Shown here: in pieces, positions 32,632 to 40,639 of the stretch
Position numbering within the stretch: the first letter of the stretch is position 1
How the letters are laid out: the number at the start of each line of letters is the position of its first letter
NCBI GenBank assembly: GCA_900543095.1
Contig: UQQD01000015.1
Location: forward strand, 1-40,639
DNA from: an uncultured Ruminococcus sp.
Lineage (GTDB): Bacteria > Bacillota > Clostridia > Oscillospirales > Acutalibacteraceae
Length of the DNA: 40,639 bases
Reading direction: 5' to 3'
Notes under the pieces: generated by a model
The model's database searches: none
Seen by the model: only the letters and a program-made list of their open reading frames with translations
What the model was told of the DNA's origin: nothing
Position numbers and translations under genes: made by a program

Positions 32632-35600
32632 AAGAAAAGAAAATGATATTAATTTATCGCTTGTCGGCGGTGGTATTGAGTCTTGTTACCGTACTTTCCC
32701 AGCTTGTCGGCACGGCATGGACGAACAACGGATTTGTCGCCTATGCGGCCGACGAAACCTTGCCCATCGCTTTAAGAAGATTAAACGGAAGCGGAGAAGC
32801 CTTTATTTATCATAGCTTTGCGGAAACCAAGAAGTTCACGTCAGGTCAAACGTATGCGTTTTTAAACGGCATCTTCGGTGAAGAAGATGCGGTATCGTCG
32901 CTTGGCGCAGGAGCAATCTTAATGGCGACTGAAGATACAAACAGATCAGCATATTACATTAAAAATAAGTACGGAAACAATGCTGTAGTTAAGGCTTATG
33001 TCGATGTAATCACGCCCGGTAAGGATTTTGATAACTGTATAATCGGCGGACTTTATGAGGTTCCTAATTCAAAAACTCCTACGGAATACCGTTATTTTTG
33101 CGGTTTCGGCGGAGCTCAGAATTGCGGACCGTACTATGCCTATAACTACAAAGAGGAAAGTGTTACCTTCAGCGGTGTATCAGCTTCGCTGAATGATATT
33201 GAAAAACAAGGCTCTGAAAAATCTGAGGATTACACCGTTACAATCAAATATGACGGAGATAAAAGTAAGATTTTAGATCACAAAAGCTATACGGTCACAT
33301 TTACCGCTCCCGACAAAGTTACATTTGTTGTTTCGGACAGCGTTGGAAATTATATTACGGCGAATTTCCAATCTCCCTTGGCTGTGTTCTATGACGGAAA
33401 CTGCGAAAATGCAGATAATATTCCATCAGCACAGGTCGTTTGGAAAGGAGAAACCGTTAACATTTCTTCTCAAACACCCAACCGCCCCGGTTATGCGTTT
33501 GTAAACTGGAAAAACACAGAAACAAACAGGACTTATTTAAAAGAACAGACTTTTACACCTGAGAAATCAATGAAGCTTGCAGCCCAGTGGCGAGATATTC
33601 AGCCACCGAAAATCGGCTATACGCCGACACAGGTTATGACGGGCGATTCCGAAGAAACCGTGAAAAATGCAATAAAAGCCGCCCTCACTGTTACGGATAA
33701 TGAGCCTGTTTCCGAATGTACCGTTACGGTGACTTTACCATCAGGTTTTACCGCAACGCCCGGAAATAAAAATGCGTCAGTCAAAGTCAGGGATAAAGCC
33801 GGAAATACCGCTTCAAAGGAATGTCCCGTTTACGTTTCCTCTTATGTGGATATTTCAACACCTGTTTTCACGGGCAGCACAAAAACTCTAACCGCAATCT
33901 TGAACAATCCCGGCACCGATTCGGTTACGGCAAGCGGTTTTGTGTGGGGCGTTATGAATTCACCGAGCATTACGGTAAATAACGGCAAGGCAACGACTGC
34001 TACTGTAGCAAGAAGGTCAGGTGACAAAATTTCCGTAACGGCAGATAATCTGCAAAAAGGCGTAGAATATTACGCCAGAGCGTATATTACCGCAGGCGGA
34101 GTCACTTATTACAGCGAAGAAATCACAATTGGTTTAGGGCTTCCCGCATACGGTACTTTTACAATTAAAAATAATAATAATAACACCTTTACGATAACAA
34201 GAAGCGACGGCAGCGAAGGTACACAGACCGTTTATTATCGCACGGTAAACGGTTCGGCGGTTGGCGGCACGCATTTTACGCACCAAAGCGGCACCTTAAC
34301 TTTTAGGGAGAAAGAAACGTCAAAAACCATAACTATAAATGAAAAATCCGCAAACACTTCCTACAGCGGCAAGCCCGCTACCGCCTATATTAATGCAAAT
34401 CGCACTTATTCTGCGGAAATTTACAGGGTTGTCGGCGGCGGAAGTGTGGGCAGTACAAATGAAGCGGTTAGGACGATGACAAATAATTCGTCATTTAAGG
34501 TGGATAGAGATTATTATACTAAATATAAGAGTTTTGCAACATACAGCGAAGAAACTGAACGAGGCGACTATGACAGTGACGGTTTGGGTTGGTATAAGGA
34601 CGGCAAAATAGGCTCGGCCGCCTCACGCACAGTGCCTGTCAGCGTCCGAAATTTGAACGCTGACTACTGGAGAAATACGGCGACCGGGCTATCATATTAT
34701 ATGCAGGTTAAAATCAAAGAGATTGCCGATGGGTATCAGCATATTCAGATCACGCCCGGAGACAAATTAAATTTGACGTTTTATCCGGAAAGCGGATCAT
34801 TCAAAAATATAGGTGATTTTAACAATCTCAGCCCTGCCGCTTACGCAATGACCATGGAACACGGGGGAACAAAAAAAGATAAAAATTACGCTACTTACTG
34901 TTTTCCCTCAAAAGCGGAAGATGTTCAAACTGCAAGGTATCCTAAAAAAGAGTATATAAAAACAGGATACGGAAGCGAAAACGCATTGGTTTTCCCTGTT
35001 GACCTCAAATATATTACCATAGGCTACAGCGGCAGCGGCAGCGGTAGCGATAAATGGGCTGAAAAAGATGAGTATCATTACTTCAAGCTTTTAGACACTC
35101 AGGAGCCTCAAATTGTCGCTGTTGCTCCAATGGCGGGCGGAGTTTATAAGGTTGGAGATACATTTACGGTTTCACTGATTTTTGACGAGATCGTTGACGG
35201 TATAAACAGTGTCGGTATTAATAGTGTTGTAGTGAATACATCGTGGGGAACAGCAGCTTATGCCGGCGGCGCAAATACAAATGTGCTCTATTTTAAAGGA
35301 AGAGTAGTTGAAAACGCAAGCGGCAGCCTGACTATAAACGGCTTTACAAACCCTGACAATATAAAAGATATGTGCAACAGTGCAACCACAAAAGCGACTG
35401 CAAGCGGCACAGGAACCACAACTGCAACCGTTGATACATCTATGCCGAATTTCACCGTTACGTCAAACGGAATTACCAACGGCACCGGAAAAGCAACCGT
35501 TAAGGTGAACGAGGTTAAAACAAAGACTACGGGAATTAGCTACGCTTGGTCGGATTCAATGACTGCGCCTGCGAGCGGCTGGGTGGAGCTTTCATCATCA

Positions 35601-37526
35601 GAGCTTGCGGCTGCAAAAAATTCAGGGCTTTCGCTATCCATACGCAAAGAGCCGGGCAGCGGAAACAGCAACGGAAAATGGTATCTTCATATAAAAGCGG
35701 TTTATGCCGCAACGGGTGCTTCGGCTTACAAAAATGCCTGTATTGATTTTGGCACGGCAACAAACCCCGCTGCCGGAAGCACACCACCGACGCTGACTGT
35801 TACGGCAGATAATGCAAACTGGTCTGAAAGCAGAAAAATAAACATTTCGGTAACGGGAGCCCAAACGCTGAAATACCGTAAATCAGGCTCTGCTTCGTGG
35901 ATAACGTTGAACACGACGGCAACGAGCGTAACGGTTACCGAAAATGATTACTATACATTCCTGCTGACGGCGGGAGATATTACCGTTTCAAAGACCGTTC
36001 GGGTTGAGAAGATAGATAGGGAAAACCCAACGGCAGCTGTCGGGGAATTGACAGGCGGTTCCGTTGAATCACCGAAAAGTGGTATTTACACAAAAATTGT
36101 TTTGCCTATAACTTATGCAGATGCACATTCAGGCGTAAAAACCGTTCAGTACAGTTGGACAAACGGCACTGCAACGCCGACTTCGTGGACTATGCTTCAG
36201 GCGGGCGCAACAACGGTTGCTTATACAGCAAACCAAAGCACGCCGACTGAAATATATCTACATATCAAGGTTTTTGATTATCTTGCTCATACTTACACAA
36301 CCCATTCGTTGCCTTATACGGTGATTTCTCAGACGGCGGTTGAGAATCACACACCGACAATCACCATAACAGGCGCCCCTATAAAGTGGACAAATGATAT
36401 GGCAACCTTGTCCTGGAAACTTTTAAATTACTCAGGAAAGAATTATGAGGTTATTTTACCTGACGGCAAGACAAGCAAGGAATTTAGCGGTCAGGTTTGG
36501 GCAAAGCATAACGGCGATTATACGGTGACTGTCCGTGACCTTGACTACGGCGGAGAGAACAGTGCCACTGTAAAAGTCGATAAACTTGATTTGGTTTCGC
36601 CAACCGTAACCGTAAGTGGCGGTTCAACTCTCTGGTCAAATAAAGATCAGACTTATACGATAAATGCAAGCGATGCTCAGAGCGGCGTGGGCAAAATGTG
36701 GTATAAAATCGTACCAAACGATGAACAAATTCCAACTGAGGGGCTAACTGAGCTTACAAAAAATACAATTACCGTAACCGATGAAGGTCGATATTACATT
36801 TATTATAAGGTTTACGATAATGCGGGCGACACAGAGACCGATAGAGAAGCCAACAAAACCGAGGGCTTTAAGCTCGTTCAAATAGACAAGTCCGCTCCTG
36901 CGATTACTTTCGGCGATTATAATGCGAGTCCGGAAATAGCTGTGACAGTAAAGGACAGCAAGAATGGCATAAACTCGTCAGGGCTTGCTTCGGTAACATA
37001 TCAGATAAGAAACGGCACGGAATTTCTGAAAAGCGGAAATGTGTCGGTAAGCGGAGAAACCGATGTCAACTTTACGCTAACGGAGCTTCCTGCAGGAGAT
37101 ACAAGGATAACCGTAACAGCCGTTGATAATGCCGGGAACCGTTCCGAAAGCTACGAGAATATTCATATTGACATTGTCAGTGTTGACATTACTTGGGCGG
37201 CTATGGAATTTACCTATTCAGATGGAGTATGGAATTCGGAATCACATACCTATGAGGGCGTCGGTTGGCAACCGAACAGAACTGACGGAAACAGGATTAT
37301 CGTCCGAAACAGCGGCGAAGTTCCGGTCAACATATCCTATGGCTTTACGCCGAAAAACAATGCAATTTTCGGCAACTTTACCGATGAAGACACAATTATT
37401 TCCGAGCCGGTAGCACTTTCGGTCGGAGAGGAGAAATCCGCTTGGCTGATTTTGAACGGTAAACCGACTGAAACAATGAATAAATCAGTACTCGGCTCGG
37501 CAACAGTTATGATAGGAGGTGATTAA
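32625..37526 (+). CDS. giant secreted multidomain surface protein with C-terminal W-x-x-M-x-FTY domain
   Basis: A 1633-residue exported protein (signal peptide to about residue 42, AYAA). Visible modules are an N-terminal region of unknown fold (45-250), an InlB B-repeat-like segment (about 250-323; RPGYAFVNWKN, KLAAQW), an Ig-like domain (330-405), a Calx-beta-like segment (about 505-575), a bacterial adhesin-like domain (about 830-940; GDTFTVSLIFDEIV), and several Ig-like repeats with DNAGNRS endings (1050-1515). The last domain (1518-1630; DITWAAMEFTYSDGVWN) is homologous to the two small secreted proteins downstream. There is no sortase motif or membrane anchor at the C-terminus, so surface retention must use partners. 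GGGGGAG precedes the ATG. Probable adhesin or fibre core; function inferred. Confidence 0.85.
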   Translation: MVKEKKMILIYRLSAVVLSLVTVLSQLVGTAWTNNGFVAYAADETLPIALRRLNGSGEAFIYHSFAETKKFTSGQTYAFLNGIFGEEDAVSSLGAGAILMATEDTNRSAYYIKNKYGNNAVVKAYVDVITPGKDFDNCIIGGLYEVPNSKTPTEYRYFCGFGGAQNCGPYYAYNYKEESVTFSGVSASLNDIEKQGSEKSEDYTVTIKYDGDKSKILDHKSYTVTFTAPDKVTFVVSDSVGNYITANFQSPLAVFYDGNCENADNIPSAQVVWKGETVNISSQTPNRPGYAFVNWKNTETNRTYLKEQTFTPEKSMKLAAQWRDIQPPKIGYTPTQVMTGDSEETVKNAIKAALTVTDNEPVSECTVTVTLPSGFTATPGNKNASVKVRDKAGNTASKECPVYVSSYVDISTPVFTGSTKTLTAILNNPGTDSVTASGFVWGVMNSPSITVNNGKATTATVARRSGDKISVTADNLQKGVEYYARAYITAGGVTYYSEEITIGLGLPAYGTFTIKNNNNNTFTITRSDGSEGTQTVYYRTVNGSAVGGTHFTHQSGTLTFREKETSKTITINEKSANTSYSGKPATAYINANRTYSAEIYRVVGGGSVGSTNEAVRTMTNNSSFKVDRDYYTKYKSFATYSEETERGDYDSDGLGWYKDGKIGSAASRTVPVSVRNLNADYWRNTATGLSYYMQVKIKEIADGYQHIQITPGDKLNLTFYPESGSFKNIGDFNNLSPAAYAMTMEHGGTKKDKNYATYCFPSKAEDVQTARYPKKEYIKTGYGSENALVFPVDLKYITIGYSGSGSGSDKWAEKDEYHYFKLLDTQEPQIVAVAPMAGGVYKVGDTFTVSLIFDEIVDGINSVGINSVVVNTSWGTAAYAGGANTNVLYFKGRVVENASGSLTINGFTNPDNIKDMCNSATTKATASGTGTTTATVDTSMPNFTVTSNGITNGTGKATVKVNEVKTKTTGISYAWSDSMTAPASGWVELSSSELAAAKNSGLSLSIRKEPGSGNSNGKWYLHIKAVYAATGASAYKNACIDFGTATNPAAGSTPPTLTVTADNANWSESRKINISVTGAQTLKYRKSGSASWITLNTTATSVTVTENDYYTFLLTAGDITVSKTVRVEKIDRENPTAAVGELTGGSVESPKSGIYTKIVLPITYADAHSGVKTVQYSWTNGTATPTSWTMLQAGATTVAYTANQSTPTEIYLHIKVFDYLAHTYTTHSLPYTVISQTAVENHTPTITITGAPIKWTNDMATLSWKLLNYSGKNYEVILPDGKTSKEFSGQVWAKHNGDYTVTVRDLDYGGENSATVKVDKLDLVSPTVTVSGGSTLWSNKDQTYTINASDAQSGVGKMWYKIVPNDEQIPTEGLTELTKNTITVTDEGRYYIYYKVYDNAGDTETDREANKTEGFKLVQIDKSAPAITFGDYNASPEIAVTVKDSKNGINSSGLASVTYQIRNGTEFLKSGNVSVSGETDVNFTLTELPAGDTRITVTAVDNAGNRSESYENIHIDIVSVDITWAAMEFTYSDGVWNSESHTYEGVGWQPNRTDGNRIIVRNSGEVPVNISYGFTPKNNAIFGNFTDEDTIISEPVALSVGEEKSAWLILNGKPTETMNKSVLGSATVMIGGD

Positions 37527-37528
37527 GC

Positions 37529-38065
37529 ATGCCTGATGACAAGGAAAGAAACAAAAAGAAGCGACTGCTGATTTTGCTTTTGCTACTCATTACTATTGCC
37601 GCCGTGGGAATCAGTGCTTGGGCGTTATGGTTTAGGGACAGAGCCCCCGTTCTTGCTCCCGACTATGCACCGCAACAGATTGAAGAAAACGCCGAGCCGA
37701 TAGGAGACGATGGAGATGAAAAGCTCTCGCAGCCCGAGGGCGGAGGAGCAGTAGGACTTACCTACTCAAAAAAGGTTAGTATCAGTCTTTCGGATAAGAG
37801 AGCAGCACTTTTCTTTGCCAATCCGACAAAATCCAATCAGGATATGGTGCTTCAGCTTGAGATAGATGATGTTATTATACTGCAATCCGGCAAACTGGAA
37901 CCCGGGTATAAGATATCCGGTCTGAGCCTTTTGGACGGTGCCGAAAAAAGGCTTGCCATAGGAGGTTACGACGGATATTTCACCGTCCTGTATTATGACC
38001 GTACAAGCGGAGAAAAAGCCATGATTGACACGAAAATTCCCGTAACCGTTTCTGTGACCGAGTAA
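37529..38065 (+). CDS. single-pass membrane protein, paralogue A of the surface locus
   Basis: A 178-residue protein with a short basic cytoplasmic N-terminus (DKERNKKKR), one transmembrane helix (about 13-36), a Pro/Glu-rich linker (36-72) and an extracellular beta-rich domain (about 73-178; KKVSISLSDKRAALFFANPT, LQLEIDDVIILQSGKLEPGY). It is paralogous to the protein at 39391. It starts two bases after the giant gene's stop, with AGGAGGTG overlapping that stop. From memory, similar unnamed proteins occur in other gut Clostridia, often in mobile-element settings. It is probably a membrane partner or assembly platform for the secreted proteins; no enzyme motif is seen. Confidence 0.78.
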   Translation: MPDDKERNKKKRLLILLLLLITIAAVGISAWALWFRDRAPVLAPDYAPQQIEENAEPIGDDGDEKLSQPEGGGAVGLTYSKKVSISLSDKRAALFFANPTKSNQDMVLQLEIDDVIILQSGKLEPGYKISGLSLLDGAEKRLAIGGYDGYFTVLYYDRTSGEKAMIDTKIPVTVSVTE

Positions 38066-38124
38066 CGTTTTTTTGCCTGAAAGGGCGCAAAATATATAAT
38101 TAGTAAAAGAAAGGGTTTTTAAAA

Positions 38125-38643
38125 ATGAAAAAAATATTTGTTATGCTCTCAGTTTTCTTGATTTTGGCAGTACCGCTCACTGCTTTTGCGAAAGAAGACA
38201 CCATAGGAAAAAACGAAAGCCGAAACATAGATGTGCAGGCAAAGTACACAAATGTTACCGAAACTCCCGATGTTTACAGCGTAAACATTGAATGGGGCGC
38301 AATGCAATTTACCTATTCCGCTTCAGGTACTCACGAATGGGATCCCGCCACACATAAGTATAGCGACAATATCTCCGGAAGCTGGACTGCAGACGGCAAC
38401 AACATCACCGTGGTTAACCACTCCAACAAAGCCGTAAATGTAGACTTTGCCTATGGAGCCGTCGAGGGCTACCGTGATGTTACCGGTGAATTCAGCGTGA
38501 CGTCGGATACCCTTGATGCCGGTGTTGAGGACAATGTGGAAGCTGCTGACGGCATAAGTACCGAACTGACGCTGTCCGGTACCCTTCCAAGTACTGTTAC
38601 CGAATTCACAAAAATAGGCTCTGTTACAGTTTCCCTGAGCTGA
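38125..38643 (+). CDS. secreted W-G-x-M-x-FTY domain protein 1
   Basis: A 172-residue exported protein. The signal peptide ends at AFA (about residue 22). The remainder is one beta-rich domain with YSVNIEWGAMQFTYSASGTH, W and H-x-Y positions (EWDPATHKYSD), GNNITVVNHSNKAVNVDFAY and a terminal IGSVTVSL strand. It shares this pattern with the next gene and with the last domain of the giant protein. No anchor, catalytic motif or cysteine is visible. AAGAAAGGG lies before the ATG. A structural subunit or ligand-binding module is plausible; the family is unknown to me. Confidence 0.8.
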   Translation: MKKIFVMLSVFLILAVPLTAFAKEDTIGKNESRNIDVQAKYTNVTETPDVYSVNIEWGAMQFTYSASGTHEWDPATHKYSDNISGSWTADGNNITVVNHSNKAVNVDFAYGAVEGYRDVTGEFSVTSDTLDAGVEDNVEAADGISTELTLSGTLPSTVTEFTKIGSVTVSLS

Positions 38644-38665
38644 TTTATATTTATGTTGAGAGGAG

Positions 38666-38703
38666 TTAACTACCCATCGCCCGTAGTGAGTGGGTTTTCA
38701 CCT
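38666..38703 (+). repeat. 38-nt palindromic element, copy 2 (IS200/IS605-end-like)
   Basis: TTAACTACCCATCGCC at the left and AGTGGGTTTTCACCT at the right. It is the same length as, and 29/38 identical to, the reverse complement of the element at 28681-28718. The hairpin is less perfect in this copy. It lies exactly between the two paralogous secreted-domain genes. Confidence 0.7.
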
Positions 38704-38727
38704 ACGAAAAATGAAAGGATTTTATTT

Positions 38728-39261
38728 ATGAAAAAGATATTTGTAATTATATTCACATCTGTGCTGATTTTTGCGGCGTCCGTTACCGCCTTTGCGGCAA
38801 GTCCTATTACTGCCAAAGGCGGAAGCGACTCCGCTGAGGTTAAGGGGACTTATGTTGCAGGCGGAACTGCTGAAACAATTTACAGTGTAGACGTAGCATG
38901 GGGCAGTATGGAATTTACCTACACCGATGCATCTGAGGGGACTTGGAACCCTTCCAACCACAAATATGACGGTGGCAGGGCCGCCGCATGGAGTTGTTCG
39001 GACGGCGCAAACAAAATCAATGTTACAAATCATTCCAACGCCGCCGTAACTGTACGGTTCAGCTATGCTTCTGAGTCGGAGTACAGCGAAATTATCGGCA
39101 GCTTTTCTAATGAAGAAGCTAATCTTGCCAGTGCAGTAGATACCGAACCTTTAAATGCACCATCGGACAGCGTAATTCTCAATTTAAACGGAGTACTTTC
39201 CTCCGAAAAGACCGTAAGCACAAAAATCGGTACTGTGACGGTAACCCTTGTAAATGAATAA
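38728..39261 (+). CDS. secreted W-G-x-M-x-FTY domain protein 2
   Basis: A 177-residue exported protein, paralogue of the preceding secreted protein. Both begin MKKIFV, with signal-peptide ends FAA/FAK, and share VDVAWGSMEFTYTD, TWNPSNHKYDG, NKINVTNHSNAAVTVRFSY, GSFSNEE and a terminal KIGTVTVTL strand. The start is the ATG at 38728 with AAAGGA; an upstream in-frame extension to 38653 runs through the palindromic element and is rejected. It is followed by a terminator-like hairpin. Function unknown; probably the same role as its paralogue. Confidence 0.82.
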   Translation: MKKIFVIIFTSVLIFAASVTAFAASPITAKGGSDSAEVKGTYVAGGTAETIYSVDVAWGSMEFTYTDASEGTWNPSNHKYDGGRAAAWSCSDGANKINVTNHSNAAVTVRFSYASESEYSEIIGSFSNEEANLASAVDTEPLNAPSDSVILNLNGVLSSEKTVSTKIGTVTVTLVNE

Positions 39262-39270
39262 TGCCTTTGG

Positions 39271-39306
39271 AACACAGGCTGTGTTCTGACATACAGCCTG
39301 TGTTTT
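39271..39306 (+). terminator. partial terminator inside the surface locus
   Basis: A perfect 12-bp stem AACACAGGCTGT/ACAGCCTGTGTT (39271-39282 with 39293-39304, ten-base loop) with only a short T run (TTTT within the stem end) after it. It could lower expression of the last two genes relative to the secreted domain proteins. Confidence 0.65.
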
Positions 39307-39313
39307 GATAAAA

Positions 39314-39367
39314 ATCATCTTTGATTTCCGCTCGTCAGGTTTATGGTGAGCGGACATGAAAGATGAT
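39314..39367 (+). other. structured leader before membrane paralogue B
   Basis: A two-part stem: ATCATCTTT with AAAGATGAT (39314-39322, 39359-39367), then after a five-by-five internal loop CCGCTC with GAGCGG (39328-39333, 39348-39353), closed by a 14-base loop. It ends 23 bases before the next ATG. Confidence 0.6.
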
Positions 39368-39390
39368 AGAAACTATACAGGAGTAAAAAA

Positions 39391-39876
39391 ATGAAGTGTA
39401 AGGCTGTTTATTTTTCTGTCGCTGTTTGTTTTCTTGCTGTTATAGGAATGATACTTTCTCTTTCCCTGAAAGGCGGAAAATCCGAACAAGCTGAGTTTAT
39501 CCCACCGCCGTTTGATGCGTCTGTGCAAAGCGGTATGCCGGATACTGCTGATGAAAGCCTGATGCATATTTATAAAGATGGAATGAATTTCTCAGCACAT
39601 ATATGCGGCAAAATCACTCTGAACGGGAATTCGGCGGACCTGTATTTTACCAACGATTATGGAAACAATGTCTGGTTAAAACTGCGAATTCTTGATGAAA
39701 AGGATAATATTCTTGCTGAAACGGGAATTTTAAAGCCGAATGAATATATCAAAACGGTTACATTTGATGTTGTTCCCGAAAACAAAGCAAACATCAAACT
39801 CAAAATTATGGCATACGAGCCTGAAACTTATTATAGTGCCGGAGCTGTAACGCTGAATAGCACTGTGGGAGGATGA
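39391..39876 (+). CDS. single-pass membrane protein, paralogue B of the surface locus
   Basis: A 161-residue protein with an N-terminal hydrophobic segment (about 7-26), a Pro-rich linker, and an extracellular domain (about 60-161; GKITLNGNSADLYFTNDYGN, AETGILKPNEYIKTVTF) that aligns with that of the protein at 37529 (ADLYFTN against AALFFAN, GILKPNEYI against GKLEPGYKI). No lipobox or sorting signal is seen, so the N-terminal helix is probably an anchor. AGGAG precedes the ATG. Its stop overlaps the ribosome binding site of the next gene, making the last two genes a coupled pair. Confidence 0.76.
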   Translation: MKCKAVYFSVAVCFLAVIGMILSLSLKGGKSEQAEFIPPPFDASVQSGMPDTADESLMHIYKDGMNFSAHICGKITLNGNSADLYFTNDYGNNVWLKLRILDEKDNILAETGILKPNEYIKTVTFDVVPENKANIKLKIMAYEPETYYSAGAVTLNSTVGG

Positions 39877-39880
39877 GAAT

Positions 39881-40570
39881 ATGAAGAAAACGGCTATTAT
39901 CATTGTTGCTGTTATAATGTCCGTTTTTTGTTCTATACCGGTTTATGCCGCCGCAAACGATTTGCCTGAAGAAAGGACGATCGGTGTGTTTGCAAAAGCG
40001 ATCTATACGCTTCCCAACGGCTGTTACGGTGCAGAAGCAGATGATGACGGTAACTATGTTGTGAAATTGCCTGACGGCACGAAGATCACATTAATATCAA
40101 AATCCATTGACCCTTACTTGCGGATAGTGATTTCCCCTATAACCAAACAGGATAAACAGGCATATAGATGGGTTTCAAACCGTACAGCTGATTTCGGAAC
40201 AGACCCTTTATTTTATGATATTTATTTTATTGACGAATACGGAAATCGTGTTGACGCATATATCACATTTGAGGTTAGCATCACCCTTATGAATGACTGC
40301 GGTACGCTCAAGGTTGGCGAAATTTCCGCAGATGGAAATGTGTCACAGCTTGCTTCAAAAAGCGGTGGCAATACAATGACCTTTACCATTGAAAAAGGGG
40401 GATACTATGTAATTGCGTCAGCGAGGTCGGGCAATATCGGCAAACCGATCTCTCCAAAAACAGGTGATAACAACATGACAAATCTTTGTGTTGCTTTGCT
40501 TATTTTTTCCGGAATAGGCATAGCCGGAGGCATAGGTTACGGCAAAAAGAAAGATTATCCTGCGAAATAA
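39881..40570 (+). CDS. sortase-signal surface protein ending the locus
   Basis: A 229-residue exported protein. The signal peptide ends near YAA (about residue 24). The central beta-rich domain includes VVKLPDGTKITLISKSI and FYDIYFIDEYGNRVDAYITF, then FTIEKGGYYVIASA. At the C-terminus SPKTGDNN is followed by a hydrophobic helix and the basic tail KKKDYPAK. This is a variant SPxTG sorting signal, shared with the protein at 26224. It is a candidate wall anchor for the surface assembly. The remaining 69 bases of the window after its stop show no gene or clear terminator. Confidence 0.82.
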   Translation: MKKTAIIIVAVIMSVFCSIPVYAAANDLPEERTIGVFAKAIYTLPNGCYGAEADDDGNYVVKLPDGTKITLISKSIDPYLRIVISPITKQDKQAYRWVSNRTADFGTDPLFYDIYFIDEYGNRVDAYITFEVSITLMNDCGTLKVGEISADGNVSQLASKSGGNTMTFTIEKGGYYVIASARSGNIGKPISPKTGDNNMTNLCVALLIFSGIGIAGGIGYGKKKDYPAK

Positions 40571-40639
40571 TGTGTGATTAATATTATTTTCCGATAAAAC
40601 GCTTTAAAACAGATGTCGATGGAAATTTTCGCAGAACAA

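Noticed and set aside
38653..38727. Upstream extension of the second secreted domain protein
   Set aside because: It translates through the palindromic element and would bury the signal peptide. AAAGGA before ATG 38728 fits.

Overview
The window looks like chromosomal DNA of an anaerobic, low-to-mid GC Gram-positive Clostridia, most likely Oscillospirales/Ruminococcaceae. The strongest lineage marker is a SCIFF ribosomal peptide (scfA) next to its SPASM radical-SAM maturase (scfB). Consistent with this are sigma-A type promoters, strong GGAGG ribosome binding sites, sortase-type surface proteins, desulfoferrodoxin and feoAB. The species call is inference; no rRNA is present.

Left part (1-6000, minus strand): the promoter-proximal part of an exopolysaccharide/capsule operon that runs off the left edge. 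It reads cpsC-like co-polymerase, cpsD-like tyrosine kinase, priming sugar-phosphate transferase, rfbF, rfbG, an SDR reductase/epimerase, an RmlC-like epimerase and the start of glf. It should make a CDP-activated 6-deoxyhexose and UDP-galactofuranose on a phosphorylation-controlled chain.

Middle core part (6.1-28.7 kb): a zinc operon (Fur-family regulator, znuA, znuC, znuB) behind a promoter with a perfect inverted repeat; a secreted L,D-transpeptidase with six FN3 repeats; a MocR-type regulator; hemW divergent from prfC; a PLP decarboxylase; scfA-scfB; feoAB (convergent with scfB); a HAD phosphatase followed by a small zinc-finger-like ORF; ppk1-pfkA; a small sortase-signal protein; and an MBL/beta-CASP RNA hydrolase. 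These are mostly housekeeping genes in short operons with recognisable promoters and terminators.

Right part (28.7-40.6 kb): accessory in character. After desulfoferrodoxin comes a recombination scar where two gene fragments meet at about 29713. Then follows an AgrA/AgrC-like two-component system (LytTR regulator and GHKL kinase), a LytTR-type direct repeat, and an eight-part surface locus ending with a sortase-signal protein. Within this locus a domain with the signature W-[GA]-x-M-x-F-T-Y appears three times: at the C-terminus of a 1633-residue secreted protein and as two stand-alone secreted proteins. Two paralogous single-pass membrane proteins flank the stand-alone pair. I do not recognise this as a described system and regard it as the best candidate for something new in the window: a multi-component cell-surface structure under peptide-type two-component control. 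A 38-nt palindromic element occurs twice in opposite orientation (28681 and 38666), resembling IS200/IS605 ends, and one copy sits between the two paralogous domain proteins.
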